Assembly (NCBI RefSeq): GCF_002741105.1
Contig: NZ_NIQU01000004.1
Location: 477,474 to 541,473, forward strand
Reading direction: 5' to 3'
DNA length: 64,000 bases
From: Pseudomonas sediminis
Lineage (GTDB): Bacteria > Pseudomonadota > Gammaproteobacteria > Pseudomonadales > Pseudomonadaceae
Shown: piece after piece, positions 19,303 through 29,718 of the stretch
How the letters are laid out: each line of letters opens with the position of its first letter
Numbering within the stretch: the first letter of the stretch is position 1
Translations under genes and position numbers: made by a program
Notes under the pieces: generated by a model
Told to the model about the DNA's origin: nothing
Databases searched by the model: none
The model's input: the letters and a program-made list of their open reading frames with translations, nothing else

Positions 19303-21218
19303 CGCGGGCGGCTCGCTGGCTGTGCGGGGTAGCGAAAGCGCAGGAATTTCTGCGCGTTGCTGATCACCTGGAAGGCTTCCTTGAGGTGCTGGCGTTCGCT
19401 GGCGCTGAACTGTTCCGGCTCGATGTAGTTGCTCGGCGCGTTGCCGGCCTCGACTTCACGGGCCTGGTGGCGCACGCGTACCAGGCTGAGGAACTCGAAG
19501 GCGTAACGCAGGTGCTCCAGGGCCTCCTTGGGCAGCAGCTTGGTGGCGGCGATGGCGTCGAGACGATCCAGCGAGTTCTGCGCCTTGGAGCCACAGGCCA
19601 GGGCGTGCACGCGGATCAGGTCGGTGAGTGGCGCGGTGCCGCGGCCCTTGAGGTTGATGATGTTGCGGTGGCGGCCGTCGGTTTCCATCACGAAGGTGCG
19701 GAAGAAGCCTAGCGGCGGCGTGCGGTTGAGTGCATTGCGCGCCAGAGCGGCAAGGAAGGCTGGGCTGGTGCTGGCCTTCTGCGCCAGCAGATCCTTGAGG
19801 TTTTCCACCAGCTCGGTTTCGCCATAGAGGCCGTCGAGGTCGAAGAAGATGCTGGCGTTGAGCAGGGTTTCCGGATTGGGCCGTTCGATCCACTCGCTGA
19901 AGTAGTGCCGCCATACCTTCAGCGGCTGCCGCCACTTGGGGTTGGTGGCCATGATGCCGCCCTTGCAGTAGCTGTAGCCGCAGGCGGCCAGGCCGTCGGT
20001 GACGAACTGCGCCAGTTCGGCGAAGTAGGCGTCGTGTTCGTCCGCATCGAAGCTATCGTCGAGCACCAGGGCGTTGTCCTGGTCGGTGAGCAGCAGTTGC
20101 TCATCGCGGGCCATGGAGCCTGCGACCATGAAGCAGTAAGGCACTGGCGGCGGACCGAGCTTCTGTTCGGCCAACTCCAGCAGGCGCTGGCTGAAGGCGC
20201 GGCCGATGCCGCTCATGGCGCTGCCGACCATATGTGCGCTGGCATCGTCGGCGACCATCCGTACGAAGGTGGCGCGCAGATCCGGCAGCAGGCTCTTGAG
20301 CCCCTCCACCGAGGTCTTGTTGAAGATGCCGTTGACCAAGTACAGGCTGCTGCGTGACTCGTAGCGGATGATGTCGGCCAGCGCCACCACGCCCACCGGG
20401 CGGCGGCGATGCAGCACCGGCAGGTGGTGGATGTTGTTGCGCAGCATGCACAGCATGGCCTCGAACACCGAGTCGTCGGCCTGCAGGGTGATGGGGTTAG
20501 GCGTCATGATCTGGCTGACCGGGGTGTCGCTGGCCAGGCCGGCGGCGACCACTCGGGTGCGCAGGTCGCGGTCGGTGAGGATGCCGGCCATCACCTGGTT
20601 CTGCTGCTCGGCGACATCTACCTGGTTCGGGTCAGGCCAGCGCGTGCCGGGATCGACGACGATCACCGAGGACACGCTGTGTTCGGTCATCACCTGCGCC
20701 ACCTGCTGGATCGGTGTATCCAGCGGCACGCTGACCGCACCGCGCGAGATCAGCTTGCGCACCTTGATCTTCATCAGCTCGCTGGCCTTGCCATGGCTGT
20801 CTTCCAGGGCGGACTTGAGGCGCGACTGGCCTTCGGCCTCGACGAAGTCGGCGAAACTGTCGAACTGATCGCAGAGCTGTTGAAACAGGGGGCCGGGGAT
20901 GAAGTAGATCAGGCAATCTTCCAGTGCCGTGGCGCCCAGACGCACCTTGTTGCCGCGCAGCAGGCCGGCCTGGCCGAAGATGTCGCCCTCGGTCAGGCGG
21001 TTGTGCAGCTCGCCGCCACGCCGGTGGATTTCCACCGCGCCGCTGCGCACGTAGTGCAACTCGTGGATCGGCGCAGCGACGGCGAGGATTTCGCTGCCGG
21101 CCTTGAAGTAACCCACTTGCACCTGGCGGGCGATCTCGTCGAGAGTCTGCTCCGGCAGAGTGTCGAACGGGGCGAAGCGATTCAGGTGGTCGCGGATCTC
21201 GATCAACTCGATCTGCAT
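19299..21218 (-). CDS. cNMP-binding, CBS-pair and DUF294 nucleotidyltransferase protein
   Basis: A 639-residue cytoplasmic signalling protein. Domains in order: cyclic-nucleotide-binding-like fold (about 15-130, with LTEGDIFGQAGLLRGN), two CBS repeats (about 155-295), and a GlnD-like nucleotidyltransferase (GSMARDEQLLLTDQDNALV near 370) with the DUF294 C-terminal helical domain. CBS pairs bind adenylates; the target of the nucleotidyltransferase is unknown. Coupled by a four-base overlap to the exonuclease gene, which suggests a joint role. Confidence 0.9.
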   Translation of the reverse strand: MQIELIEIRDHLNRFAPFDTLPEQTLDEIARQVQVGYFKAGSEILAVAAPIHELHYVRSGAVEIHRRGGELHNRLTEGDIFGQAGLLRGNKVRLGATALEDCLIYFIPGPLFQQLCDQFDSFADFVEAEGQSRLKSALEDSHGKASELMKIKVRKLISRGAVSVPLDTPIQQVAQVMTEHSVSSVIVVDPGTRWPDPNQVDVAEQQNQVMAGILTDRDLRTRVVAAGLASDTPVSQIMTPNPITLQADDSVFEAMLCMLRNNIHHLPVLHRRRPVGVVALADIIRYESRSSLYLVNGIFNKTSVEGLKSLLPDLRATFVRMVADDASAHMVGSAMSGIGRAFSQRLLELAEQKLGPPPVPYCFMVAGSMARDEQLLLTDQDNALVLDDSFDADEHDAYFAELAQFVTDGLAACGYSYCKGGIMATNPKWRQPLKVWRHYFSEWIERPNPETLLNASIFFDLDGLYGETELVENLKDLLAQKASTSPAFLAALARNALNRTPPLGFFRTFVMETDGRHRNIINLKGRGTAPLTDLIRVHALACGSKAQNSLDRLDAIAATKLLPKEALEHLRYAFEFLSLVRVRHQAREVEAGNAPSNYIEPEQFSASERQHLKEAFQVISNAQKFLRFRYPAQPASRPR

Positions 21219-21309
21219 GCGGGCCTCGCTGACTGGCTGGCACTACAGGATACGGGCTGCCACGATGTCAGTGCAAAGCGGGCGGCCATGGGCCAAACAA
21301 GGAGAGGCT

Positions 21310-21876
21310 ATGCAGGTTTCAGGATTTTGGTGGCTGGTGGGCGCGCTGCTGGTGCTCGGCGGTGCCGTGGTTTTCCACTACAACCGCCTGGTGTTCAACC
21401 GCCACCGCGTGGCGGAAGCCGCCAGCGGCATCGATGTGCAGCTCAAGCGCCGCTCCAGCCTGATTCCGGCGCTGGTGGAATGTGTGCGCCAATACATGGG
21501 CTACGAGCAGAGCACGCTGCAGGCGTTGGTGCAGGAGCGCATGCGAGCGGTGCAACTGGCGGATTCGCCGCTGGCCCAACGTGCGCCGGTAGAGACGCTG
21601 CTCAGTCATCAGCTACGCCAGCTGTTTGTGCTGGTCGAGGATTATCCGGAGCTCAGGGCTGACAGCCAGTTTCGTGAGCTGCAGGGCAACATCAGCGAGG
21701 TCGAGAACCATATCCAGATGGCTCGGCGTTACTACAACGGCGCGGTGCGTGAGCTGAACGTACTGGTCGAGTCGGTGCCGAGCAATCTGGTGGCACGGCT
21801 GTTCGCTTTTACCCAGGCCGAATATTTCACCCTGGATGACCCGCGTGAAGGCCAGTCGCCGAAGATGGAGTTCTGA
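21310..21876 (+). CDS. LemA-family membrane protein
   Basis: A 188-residue protein with one N-terminal membrane helix (WWLVGALLVLGGAVVF) followed by NRLVFNRHRVAEAASGIDVQLKRR, the LemA start, and a long helical bundle ending with an F-x-x-D-x-x-E-like FTLDD segment. The start at 21310 follows AAGGAGAGG. It is two bases before a DUF2207 gene, a pairing common in bacteria. Role unknown, presumably envelope maintenance. Confidence 0.9.
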   Translation: MQVSGFWWLVGALLVLGGAVVFHYNRLVFNRHRVAEAASGIDVQLKRRSSLIPALVECVRQYMGYEQSTLQALVQERMRAVQLADSPLAQRAPVETLLSHQLRQLFVLVEDYPELRADSQFRELQGNISEVENHIQMARRYYNGAVRELNVLVESVPSNLVARLFAFTQAEYFTLDDPREGQSPKMEF

Positions 21877-21878
21877 GC

Positions 21879-23807
21879 ATGCAAGGGTGGTTGCGTGGCC
21901 TGTTGCTTAGCTGTTTTCTGCTGCCCGGCCTGGTGTTGGCACAGGAGGCCATCGAAGATTTTGCCGTCACCCTGCAGGTCGAGGCCGACGGCAATCTGCT
22001 GGTCACCGAACGGATTACCGTACGCGCCGAGGGCCAGGATATTCGTCGTGGCATCTACCGCGATCTGCCGGTCAGTTATGCGCTGCCGATGGGGTTGGAG
22101 CAGAGTAGCCCGATCACCCTGCTGAACGTGACCCGCGACGGCCGTAAGGAACCTGTGCGCACCGAGCGCAATGGCGCCTGGGTGCGCTATTACCTCGGCT
22201 CGGCTGGCGTCCTGCTCGATCCGGGGCGTTATCGCTACGAATTGCGCTATCGAGTCGAGCGGGCGTTGTTGCATCACGCCGACAGTGACGAGCTGTACTG
22301 GAACGTCACGGGCAACGGCTGGATATTTCCCATTCGCCAGGCTTCGGTCGAGGTTCGCCTGCCTGAAGGCGCACAGATTGGCCAACTGGCCGCTTACACC
22401 GGCGCCCAAGGTGATCAGGGCCAGGGCTTCCAGATTGTCGAACGCGGCGATGATCACCTGCGCCTGGCCACCACTGCGGAGCTTCCCGCCCACCACGGCC
22501 TGACGATAGCCGTGGATTGGCAGGCTGGGCTGGTGCCGCGGCCAAGCGGCTTGGATAACGTCAAACGTGCGCTCCTGGACAACCTTGGTGTGGGCGTTGG
22601 CACGCTGCTGCTGATCGGCCTACTGCTGTTCTATCTGAACGCCTGGCATCGCGTCGGCCGCGACCCGCGCAAGGGCGTGATCATCCCTTTGTTCGAAGGG
22701 CCGGCGGGCATGAGTGCGGTGCAGGCCGGTTACCTCTGGCATCGCGGTCTGCGCGGAGGCTTCTCAGCGGCGCGGGCATTCAGCGTGTGGCTGACCGACA
22801 TGGCAATCCGTAAGCATCTGCGTATCGAAGACAGGCCGCGCAGCGGTTTTATCCTGTCGCGCGCTGGTGTGCGAGGCGATCTGAATGGGCAGGATCGTGA
22901 GTTGAGCGACCGTCTATTCAAGGCCGACAAGGAGGATGGTTCGATCGCTATCGGCAAGAAATACGAGCCTCGCCTCGCTGACACGCTGAGCACGTTGGAA
23001 AACCAGCTGAAGCAGCAGGGCAAGGCCTGGTTCAGCAACAACCGTGGCACCTGGGCCTTGGGCTTGCTGTGGGCCCTGCTCGGGAGTGCGGTGATGCTGG
23101 TGATGGGCAGCCATGGCGATGATTTCGCCACCGGTATGGCAGGGTTGGTGTTTGGCCTGGGCTTTGGCGTGCCGACGCTGATCATGTTCAACCTGGCGCG
23201 GCGGCAGCCGAGCTTGGGCAAGAAACTTCCCTTGTTCTTCGCCGCACTGATGTTCGCCTGGCCGGTGCCGGTGGGGCTGTTGATGATTGCCGAGGCAGCT
23301 TCCCTGCCGGTTCTGCTGCTGATCGTGCTGTATGCCGCGTTGGTGGTGGTTTTCTATTACCTGATGCCGGCCCCGACCCTGGAAGGGCGGCGCCTGCTCG
23401 ATGCGCTGGAAGGCTACCGCGACTATCTGCAACTGGCCGAGAGCGACGTTCTGGCGCTGGCGGGTGATGCGCCGGCGATGAGCATCGCCCTGTACGAACG
23501 CCATCTGCCCTTCGCAATGGCCCTGGGCGTCGAGGACAAGTGGAGCGCGCGCTTCAGCGCGGCACTGGCCAGCGGCCTGATCGACCCCGAGCAGCGCGAT
23601 TATCAACCGACCTGGTATCACAGTCGCAGTAGCTACAGTTCCCCGCAGGCGATGAGCAGTGCCCTGGCGGCCGGCCTCAGCAGCGTTACGGCGTTGGCGT
23701 CGACGCCCCCGCAGTCGAGCAGCTCTTCGGGCGGCGGTGGTGGTGGATCTTCAGGTGGCGGCTCTTCCGGCGGTGGCGGCGGAGGAGGCGGCGGCGGGGG
23801 GTGGTAG
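21879..23807 (+). CDS. DUF2207 membrane protein with glycine-rich tail
   Basis: A 642-residue protein with signal peptide (to about LVLAQ), an extracytoplasmic beta-rich DUF2207 domain (EDFAVTLQVEADGNLLVTE), a membrane helix near 240, further helices near 390-500, and a C-terminal tail of Ser and Gly ending in tryptophan. Such Gly-rich ends are normal for the family and not a sequencing artefact. Operon partner of lemA. Confidence 0.9.
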   Translation: MQGWLRGLLLSCFLLPGLVLAQEAIEDFAVTLQVEADGNLLVTERITVRAEGQDIRRGIYRDLPVSYALPMGLEQSSPITLLNVTRDGRKEPVRTERNGAWVRYYLGSAGVLLDPGRYRYELRYRVERALLHHADSDELYWNVTGNGWIFPIRQASVEVRLPEGAQIGQLAAYTGAQGDQGQGFQIVERGDDHLRLATTAELPAHHGLTIAVDWQAGLVPRPSGLDNVKRALLDNLGVGVGTLLLIGLLLFYLNAWHRVGRDPRKGVIIPLFEGPAGMSAVQAGYLWHRGLRGGFSAARAFSVWLTDMAIRKHLRIEDRPRSGFILSRAGVRGDLNGQDRELSDRLFKADKEDGSIAIGKKYEPRLADTLSTLENQLKQQGKAWFSNNRGTWALGLLWALLGSAVMLVMGSHGDDFATGMAGLVFGLGFGVPTLIMFNLARRQPSLGKKLPLFFAALMFAWPVPVGLLMIAEAASLPVLLLIVLYAALVVVFYYLMPAPTLEGRRLLDALEGYRDYLQLAESDVLALAGDAPAMSIALYERHLPFAMALGVEDKWSARFSAALASGLIDPEQRDYQPTWYHSRSSYSSPQAMSSALAAGLSSVTALASTPPQSSSSSGGGGGGSSGGGSSGGGGGGGGGGGW

Positions 23808-23814
23808 TACAGCC

Positions 23815-25146
23815 TCAATCGCGCCGATATCGCAGCGGCAAGCCCTGGCAATCGTCTTGCACCTGGCCGGCGTGCCAGGCCAGTTGCCCGGAGACGAAGG
23901 TGCTGCGCACAGCATGACGGAAGCTGCGGCCCTGGAACGGCGTCCAGCCGCAGTGGGCGAGGATCGGGTCGGCCGCCACCGGGCGTGGCTCGGTCAGGCG
24001 TTCGACCAGGGTCAGGTCGGCCCAGTAGCCTTCGCGCAGGTAGCCGCGCTGCTCGATGGCGAAACGTTCGGCTACGGCGTGGCTGGTCTTTTCCACCAGC
24101 AGGGGCAGTGGCAGCAGGCTGTCGGCTACCAGCTCCAGCAGTGACGGCAGGGCGTGCTGTACCAGCGGCAGGCCGGATGGCGCCTGCATATAGGGGCGCT
24201 GCTTTTCCTCCCAGGTATGCGGCGCATGATCGGTGCCGATGATGTCCAGCCGGCCACACAATAGCGCCTGGCGCAGGGCGTCACGGTCGGCCTGGGACTT
24301 GATCGCCGGGTTGCATTTGATCAGGTGGCCGAGCGCTGCGTAGTCGCGCTCATCGAAGTACAGATGATGGGCACAGACCTCCGCGGTGATCTGCTTGCCG
24401 GCCAGCGGGCCAGACTGGAACAGGCTCAGCTCGCGGGCTGTGGTCAGGTGCAGCACATGCAGGCGTGTGCCGTAGCGACGCGCCAGGCTCACGGCCAGGC
24501 TGGAGGACTGGTAGCAGGCCTCGGCGTCGCGAATCAGCGGGTGCTGTTCTGCGGGAATCTCATCGCCATATTGCGCCTGCCACTGCGCCTCGCGTTCGCG
24601 GATGCGCGGGGTGTATTCGCAGTGGGTGAGCAAAATGGTCGGGCAGTCGCGGAACAGCCGTTCCAGCGCCGGCAGGTCGTCGACCAGCATGTTGCCGGTG
24701 CTGGCACCCATGAACACCTTCACCGCCGCTACGCGGTTAGGGTCGAGCGCGGCGACGGTGTCGAGGTTGTCGTAGCTGACGCCGAAGTGGAAGCCGTAGT
24801 TGACCTTCGAGCAGCTGGCGGCGCGTTGTTCCTTGGCCGCCAGGGCTTCCAGCGTCAGGGTTGGCGGGTTGGTGTTGGGCATGTCCATGACGCTGGTGAT
24901 ACCGCCGGCCACCGCCGCCCGCGATTCCGTGGCAAAGCTACCCTTGTGCGGCGCGCCGGGGTCGCGAAAGTGCACCTGGTCATCGATCATGCCCGGCAGC
25001 AGGTACTGCCCGGCGGCGTCGAGCAGGTCCTCGCCGGGCTGGTGGGCGAGGCTGCTGGCGATGGCGTCGATGCGTCCATGGCGGATGCGTAGGTCGGCCT
25101 CGAACACGCGGCCCTCGTTGACCAGGCGGGCGTTACGGATCAGCAC
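23815..25146 (-). CDS. pyrQ: Dihydroorotase paralogue (PyrC/PyrQ type)
   Basis: A 443-residue amidohydrolase of the pyrimidine pathway (carbamoyl-aspartate to dihydroorotate). The usual H-x-H-x-R metal motif reads D-Q-V-H-F-R here, so the first histidine is glutamine. The carboxylated lysine (VKVFMGASTG), the histidines of LLTHCEY and LHVLHLTTA, and the GTDHAPH aspartate are retained. It is the last gene of the leftward zinc-limitation operon and matches the P. aeruginosa zinc-responsive dihydroorotase PyrQ in context; its job is probably to keep pyrimidine synthesis going when zinc is scarce. Confidence 0.87.
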   Translation of the reverse strand: MLIRNARLVNEGRVFEADLRIRHGRIDAIASSLAHQPGEDLLDAAGQYLLPGMIDDQVHFRDPGAPHKGSFATESRAAVAGGITSVMDMPNTNPPTLTLEALAAKEQRAASCSKVNYGFHFGVSYDNLDTVAALDPNRVAAVKVFMGASTGNMLVDDLPALERLFRDCPTILLTHCEYTPRIREREAQWQAQYGDEIPAEQHPLIRDAEACYQSSSLAVSLARRYGTRLHVLHLTTARELSLFQSGPLAGKQITAEVCAHHLYFDERDYAALGHLIKCNPAIKSQADRDALRQALLCGRLDIIGTDHAPHTWEEKQRPYMQAPSGLPLVQHALPSLLELVADSLLPLPLLVEKTSHAVAERFAIEQRGYLREGYWADLTLVERLTEPRPVAADPILAHCGWTPFQGRSFRHAVRSTFVSGQLAWHAGQVQDDCQGLPLRYRRD

Positions 25147-25148
25147 GG

Positions 25149-25709
25149 TCAGAACTCGTTCTGCAGGGCTTTGTAGCCCCGCACCAGGTCGATGTTGGTG
25201 CGGGCCACGTCCTCGGAGAACTCGCTGGCCGAGACGCTGACGCGCGGCAGGCTGGCCAGGTCAGTCTTCGGTCCGATGCGTTGGGTGGAGGTGACGTGGA
25301 AGCCTGCCGGCAGGTCGCAACCGTCGACCACGGCGTTGTGCCGCACCACGCAGCCATCGCCGACGGCGCAGTTGAACAGCACGCTGTTGAAACCGATGAA
25401 CACGCGATTACCGACGCTGCATGGGCCGTGGATGATCGAGCGATGGGCGATGGATGTGTGCTCGCCGATGGTCACCGCTGCGCCGGACTTGGAGTGGATC
25501 ACCACGCCGTCCTGGATGTTGGAGTTGGCGCCGATGACGATGGGCTGCATGTCGCCGCTGGCGTCCACCTCGTCGGCGCGGATCACCGCGTAGGGGCCGA
25601 CGAAGACGTTGTCATGGATGATCACCTTGCCGCAGATGATGGCGGTCTTGTCGACATAGGCGGATTCGGCGATGACCGGCAGGTGGCCGGACGGATTCTT
25701 GCGGATCAT
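25149..25709 (-). CDS. Gamma-class carbonic anhydrase-like hexapeptide protein
   Basis: A 186-residue left-handed beta-helix protein. Hexapeptide repeats run from about residue 15 to 145. The three histidines expected to bind metal are present, one in VVIHSKS and two in AHRSIIHG (H-x4-H). Gamma-class enzymes can use iron or cobalt, which fits a role under zinc limitation. The start at 25709 has AAGGAGCG and overlaps the yidD stop by four bases; a longer N-terminal reading overlaps yidD and is rejected. Confidence 0.87.
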   Translation of the reverse strand: MIRKNPSGHLPVIAESAYVDKTAIICGKVIIHDNVFVGPYAVIRADEVDASGDMQPIVIGANSNIQDGVVIHSKSGAAVTIGEHTSIAHRSIIHGPCSVGNRVFIGFNSVLFNCAVGDGCVVRHNAVVDGCDLPAGFHVTSTQRIGPKTDLASLPRVSVSASEFSEDVARTNIDLVRGYKALQNEF

Positions 25710-25939
25710 GGTCGCTCCTTGGGCGAGGGTTCGGGCACCGGGTCGTAGCCGCCCGGATGCCAGGGGTGACAGCGCAGCAGCCGGCGCAGGCTCAGCCACA
25801 GGCCGCGTAGCAGGCCGTGCTTTTCCAGGGCTTCGACGGCGTAGTGCGAGCAACTGGGGTGAAAGCGGCAGCGCGGCCCGAGTAGCGGGCTGATCAGATA
25901 CTGGTAGAAACGCACCAGGGCGATGGCCAGACGCTTCAT
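25706..25939 (-). CDS. yidD: YidD-family membrane protein insertion factor
   Basis: A 77-residue protein of the YidD family ([20 protein letters not shown] followed by CSHYA, then [13 protein letters not shown]). YidD normally sits between rnpA and yidC near the origin and helps membrane protein insertion. Here it is embedded, by four-base overlaps on both sides, between hisI and the carbonic anhydrase in the zinc operon. Whether this is the only copy in the genome cannot be seen. Confidence 0.9.
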   Translation of the reverse strand: MKRLAIALVRFYQYLISPLLGPRCRFHPSCSHYAVEALEKHGLLRGLWLSLRRLLRCHPWHPGGYDPVPEPSPKERP

Positions 25940-26355
25940 GCTGGGCCGCTCACGGCCACGCGCAGCTGTTCGCCGTCGAGATCGTTGTAGAAACAGTTGG
26001 GTCGGCCGGTATGGCAGGCCGGGCCGAGTTGCTCGACCTTGATCAGCAGGGCGTCGCCGTCACAATCGAGGTGCGCGCTGAGCAAGCGCTGGCGATGGCC
26101 GCTGGTTTCGCCCTTGCGCCACAGTTGTTGGCGCGAGCGCGACCAGTAGCAGACCTGGCCGCTGGCCAGGGTTTCCTGCAGCGCGCTGCGATTCATCCAG
26201 GCCAGCATCAGCACCTCGCCGCTGTCGTGGCGCTGGGCGATCACCGGGATCAGCCCGGCGTCGTTCCAGGCGATGGCCTCCAGGGCCTCACTCAGCGCCA
26301 CGGTGTGGCCGGCGTCGGCGGATTCCAGCTGCAACCAGAAGGCGTCGGCAGTCAT
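25936..26355 (-). CDS. hisI: Phosphoribosyl-AMP cyclohydrolase paralogue
   Basis: A 139-residue HisI enzyme of histidine synthesis. The metal-binding residues of HisI are all present: DCDGDALL (Asp-Cys-Asp), GPACHTG and NCFY. The upstream site GGAGCTGAG sets the start. Placed between folE2 and yidD in the zinc operon, it is probably a second copy made when zinc is low; the usual hisI is normally next to hisE elsewhere, outside this window. Confidence 0.88.
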   Translation of the reverse strand: MTADAFWLQLESADAGHTVALSEALEAIAWNDAGLIPVIAQRHDSGEVLMLAWMNRSALQETLASGQVCYWSRSRQQLWRKGETSGHRQRLLSAHLDCDGDALLIKVEQLGPACHTGRPNCFYNDLDGEQLRVAVSGPA

Positions 26356-26358
26356 GGC

Positions 26359-27249
26359 TCAGCTCCAGTTCCAGCGGCTTTGTGCCACTGCGTCGTGGGC
26401 GTGCAGGCTTTCCGCGTGTACGACCTTGAGGTGGAAGCCGCTGGCTTGCGGCAATTGGCACAGGGCGCGGTGCAGGCGGCGTGCGGCGTCTTCGCAGAAC
26501 ATCAGGTTCTGCCCGTTGGCGAGGGCGAAGGCCTGTTCGTCAGCGCGCTTCACCGCGGTCTGTACCGGCGTGCCGAGGGCCTGTTCGGCGCTGTCGATCA
26601 ACTCCAGTACGGGCAGTTCGACGCAGCCCGGTGCCAGGCGCAATTGCAGGGTCGCCGTGCTGCGCTGGCTGTGCGGGGTGGCGACGATACCCTGAGTCGA
26701 ACCGAGCCAGTCGAGCACGCTGGAGTAATCCACCTGCTGATCGGGAAAGTCCCAGGCGAAGCGTTGCTGGATCAACTGCCGTGCCAGCGCTGCCGAGCAA
26801 GGGCAGGTGGACGAGTAGCTGACCTCGACCTGCAATTCGATGTTCACGCCACGGCCGTCCTGCCGGGCGCGCAGTTCGAAGGGGTAGCCCTTCCAACCAC
26901 TCAACGGGCTGACCAGCGCCGGACGCTTGAGTGGCACCTCGCCGCGCAGCGTCAGGGTGGCGCTGTCGGACAGCTCCTGGTGGCTGCTCAGGCAGTCGTC
27001 CAGCACCTGCAGCACTGCCGGCACGTTCAATGGCTGATGCACTAGACGCTGCGCCGCCAGGTACAGGCGCGACATGTGGATGCCGCGCGCGCCGGCATCT
27101 TCGAGGCTCACGCCGATATCGACGCTGGCGGTCACGGCGGCGTCCGCCAAACGAATGGGCAGGGCGATGCCGGCCATGCCGACCCAGTCCAGCGGCAGGT
27201 CATGGTGGGTGGCTTGGGCGGCAATATCCGGCAGAGGCTGTTCGTTCAT
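26359..27249 (-). CDS. folE2: GTP cyclohydrolase I type B (FolE2)
   Basis: A 296-residue enzyme of the first folate/tetrahydromonapterin step, the zinc-independent replacement for FolE. Family marks include the YSSTCPCSAALARQL segment with the conserved cysteine and the central SLKRP-like VPLKRPALVSPLSGW. It starts 33 bases from the Zur palindrome and leads the leftward operon. Zur-controlled FolE2 is an established zinc-sparing switch. Confidence 0.93.
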   Translation of the reverse strand: MNEQPLPDIAAQATHHDLPLDWVGMAGIALPIRLADAAVTASVDIGVSLEDAGARGIHMSRLYLAAQRLVHQPLNVPAVLQVLDDCLSSHQELSDSATLTLRGEVPLKRPALVSPLSGWKGYPFELRARQDGRGVNIELQVEVSYSSTCPCSAALARQLIQQRFAWDFPDQQVDYSSVLDWLGSTQGIVATPHSQRSTATLQLRLAPGCVELPVLELIDSAEQALGTPVQTAVKRADEQAFALANGQNLMFCEDAARRLHRALCQLPQASGFHLKVVHAESLHAHDAVAQSRWNWS

Positions 27250-27281
27250 CGTAAATCCGTGGGTGGCGATCAGAAATAAAT

Positions 27282-27294
27282 GTTATGTTATAAC
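27282..27294. promoter_or_regulatory. Zur operator between divergent operons
   Basis: GTTATGTTATAAC matches the gamma-proteobacterial Zur core GTTATA-N-TATAAC at 11 of 12 positions, with further symmetry outside (AAAT and AATT). It lies 33 bases from the folE2 start and 27 bases from the dksA2 start and overlaps TATAAC-like -10 sequences in both directions, so one bound Zur could block both operons. Confidence 0.85.
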
Positions 27295-27320
27295 AATTAA
27301 AACAAGCCAGCCGATTTGCC

Positions 27321-27743
27321 ATGACCTTGACCGCGACTACCGAAGCCGAACTGCTGGCTCAGCCAGCCGACGACTACATGAACGACGCCCAGCAGCAGTT
27401 CTTTCGCGAGCTGCTGCTAACCCAGCGAGCCGAGTTGCAGGCGCGCATCGAGGAGGAATTCACCGAGCTGCGCCAACCCGAGATCAGCAGCGATGTCGCC
27501 GATATCGGCGCCGCCGAGGAGCAGCGCCAGTGGCAGCTGCGCCTGCTGGAGCGGGAAAAGAAGCTGCTGGACAAGATCGACCAGGCGCTCGAACGCCTGG
27601 CGCGTGGCGAATACGGCTGGTGCGCCGAGACCGGCGAACCCATCGGCCTCAAGCGCCTGCTGCTGCGCCCCACCGCGACCCTGAGCATCGAAGCCAAGGA
27701 GCGTCAGGAGCAGCGCGAAAAACATCAGCGTGACCGTGACTGA
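27321..27743 (+). CDS. dksA2: DksA2, zinc-independent DksA paralogue
   Basis: A 140-residue RNA polymerase secondary-channel factor that works with ppGpp. A long coiled coil (about 25-95) has the acidic tip residues D58 and D61. The zinc finger has lost three of four cysteines: C101 remains, but the other positions are T104, S122 and A125 with exact canonical spacing. This is the known DksA2 pattern, able to act without zinc. First gene of the rightward Zur operon. Confidence 0.94.
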   Translation: MTLTATTEAELLAQPADDYMNDAQQQFFRELLLTQRAELQARIEEEFTELRQPEISSDVADIGAAEEQRQWQLRLLEREKKLLDKIDQALERLARGEYGWCAETGEPIGLKRLLLRPTATLSIEAKERQEQREKHQRDRD

Positions 27744-27758
27744 ACGAGGAACACCCCC

Positions 27759-28963
<1,205 letters not shown>

Positions 28964-28964
<1 letters not shown>

Positions 28965-29608
28965 TGTTCGCCCTGCAGTTGCCGAACCTTTCCCGGCAGG
29001 TGCTGGGCGAGGATATCCAGGTGCTGGGCGAGGTGCTGCACGACGGCGTCAATCTGGCCGTCTGGCAGCGTCGCCTGCCGGCGCAGATCGCCGACTTCGC
29101 CGACGCGTTGTTGGCGCAAGGTGAGCCGCTGGCACAGTCCATGACCCTGGAGCTGCCGCGTGCGGACAGCGAGCCAAATGTCGATGGCCTGGTGGCGCAG
29201 TACGCCGATCTGCCGGGCCAGGCGGCCTTTCTCGCCGACGTGGCGTGGCTGGTGCGCGCCTATGCCTGCCTGCTCGACGCGCAGCGCATCGGCCTGCGCC
29301 TGCGCGCGCTGGATAAGGCCATGTGCCCGCGCTTTCACGTCGACCATGTGCCGGTGCGGCTGATCACCAGCTATGCCGGTGTCGGCAGCGATTGGCTGGA
29401 GGAGGGCGTGATGCCGCGCAGCAAGCTCGGTCAGCCGGGTGCCGAGCCGCAGGACGAGGCGTTGATCCAGCGCCTCGACAGCGGCCATGTGGCGCTGGCC
29501 AAGGGCGAGAAATGGCATGGCAATGAGGGGCGCGGCTTGATCCACCGCTCGCCGCAGCCGCCGGTGGGTGAGCGACGTCTGTTGTTGACCCTGGATTGGC
29601 TAGCCTGA
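28964..29608 (+). CDS. DUF1826 protein
   Basis: A 214-residue cytoplasmic protein with no signal peptide. The conserved C-terminal part has FHVDHVPVRLITSYAGVGSD and a LIHRSPQP-like segment with histidines. DUF1826 genes usually lie beside COG0523 GTPases under Zur, as here, but the function is not known; the His/Asp residues suggest metal binding. Confidence 0.85.
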
Positions 29609-29718
29609 GTATCGCCCGCAAGCAGGCTCCTACAGGGGCGTTACGTAGGCTGCAGTACGCCAGCGTCCCGGATTGCATCCGGGTTATTCGCCAGCCTTAG
29701 CAGTGCCCGCAGGCAACA

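Noticed and set aside
23720..23807. Gly/Ser-rich tail of the DUF2207 protein as an assembly artefact
   Set aside because: Such tails are normal for this family.
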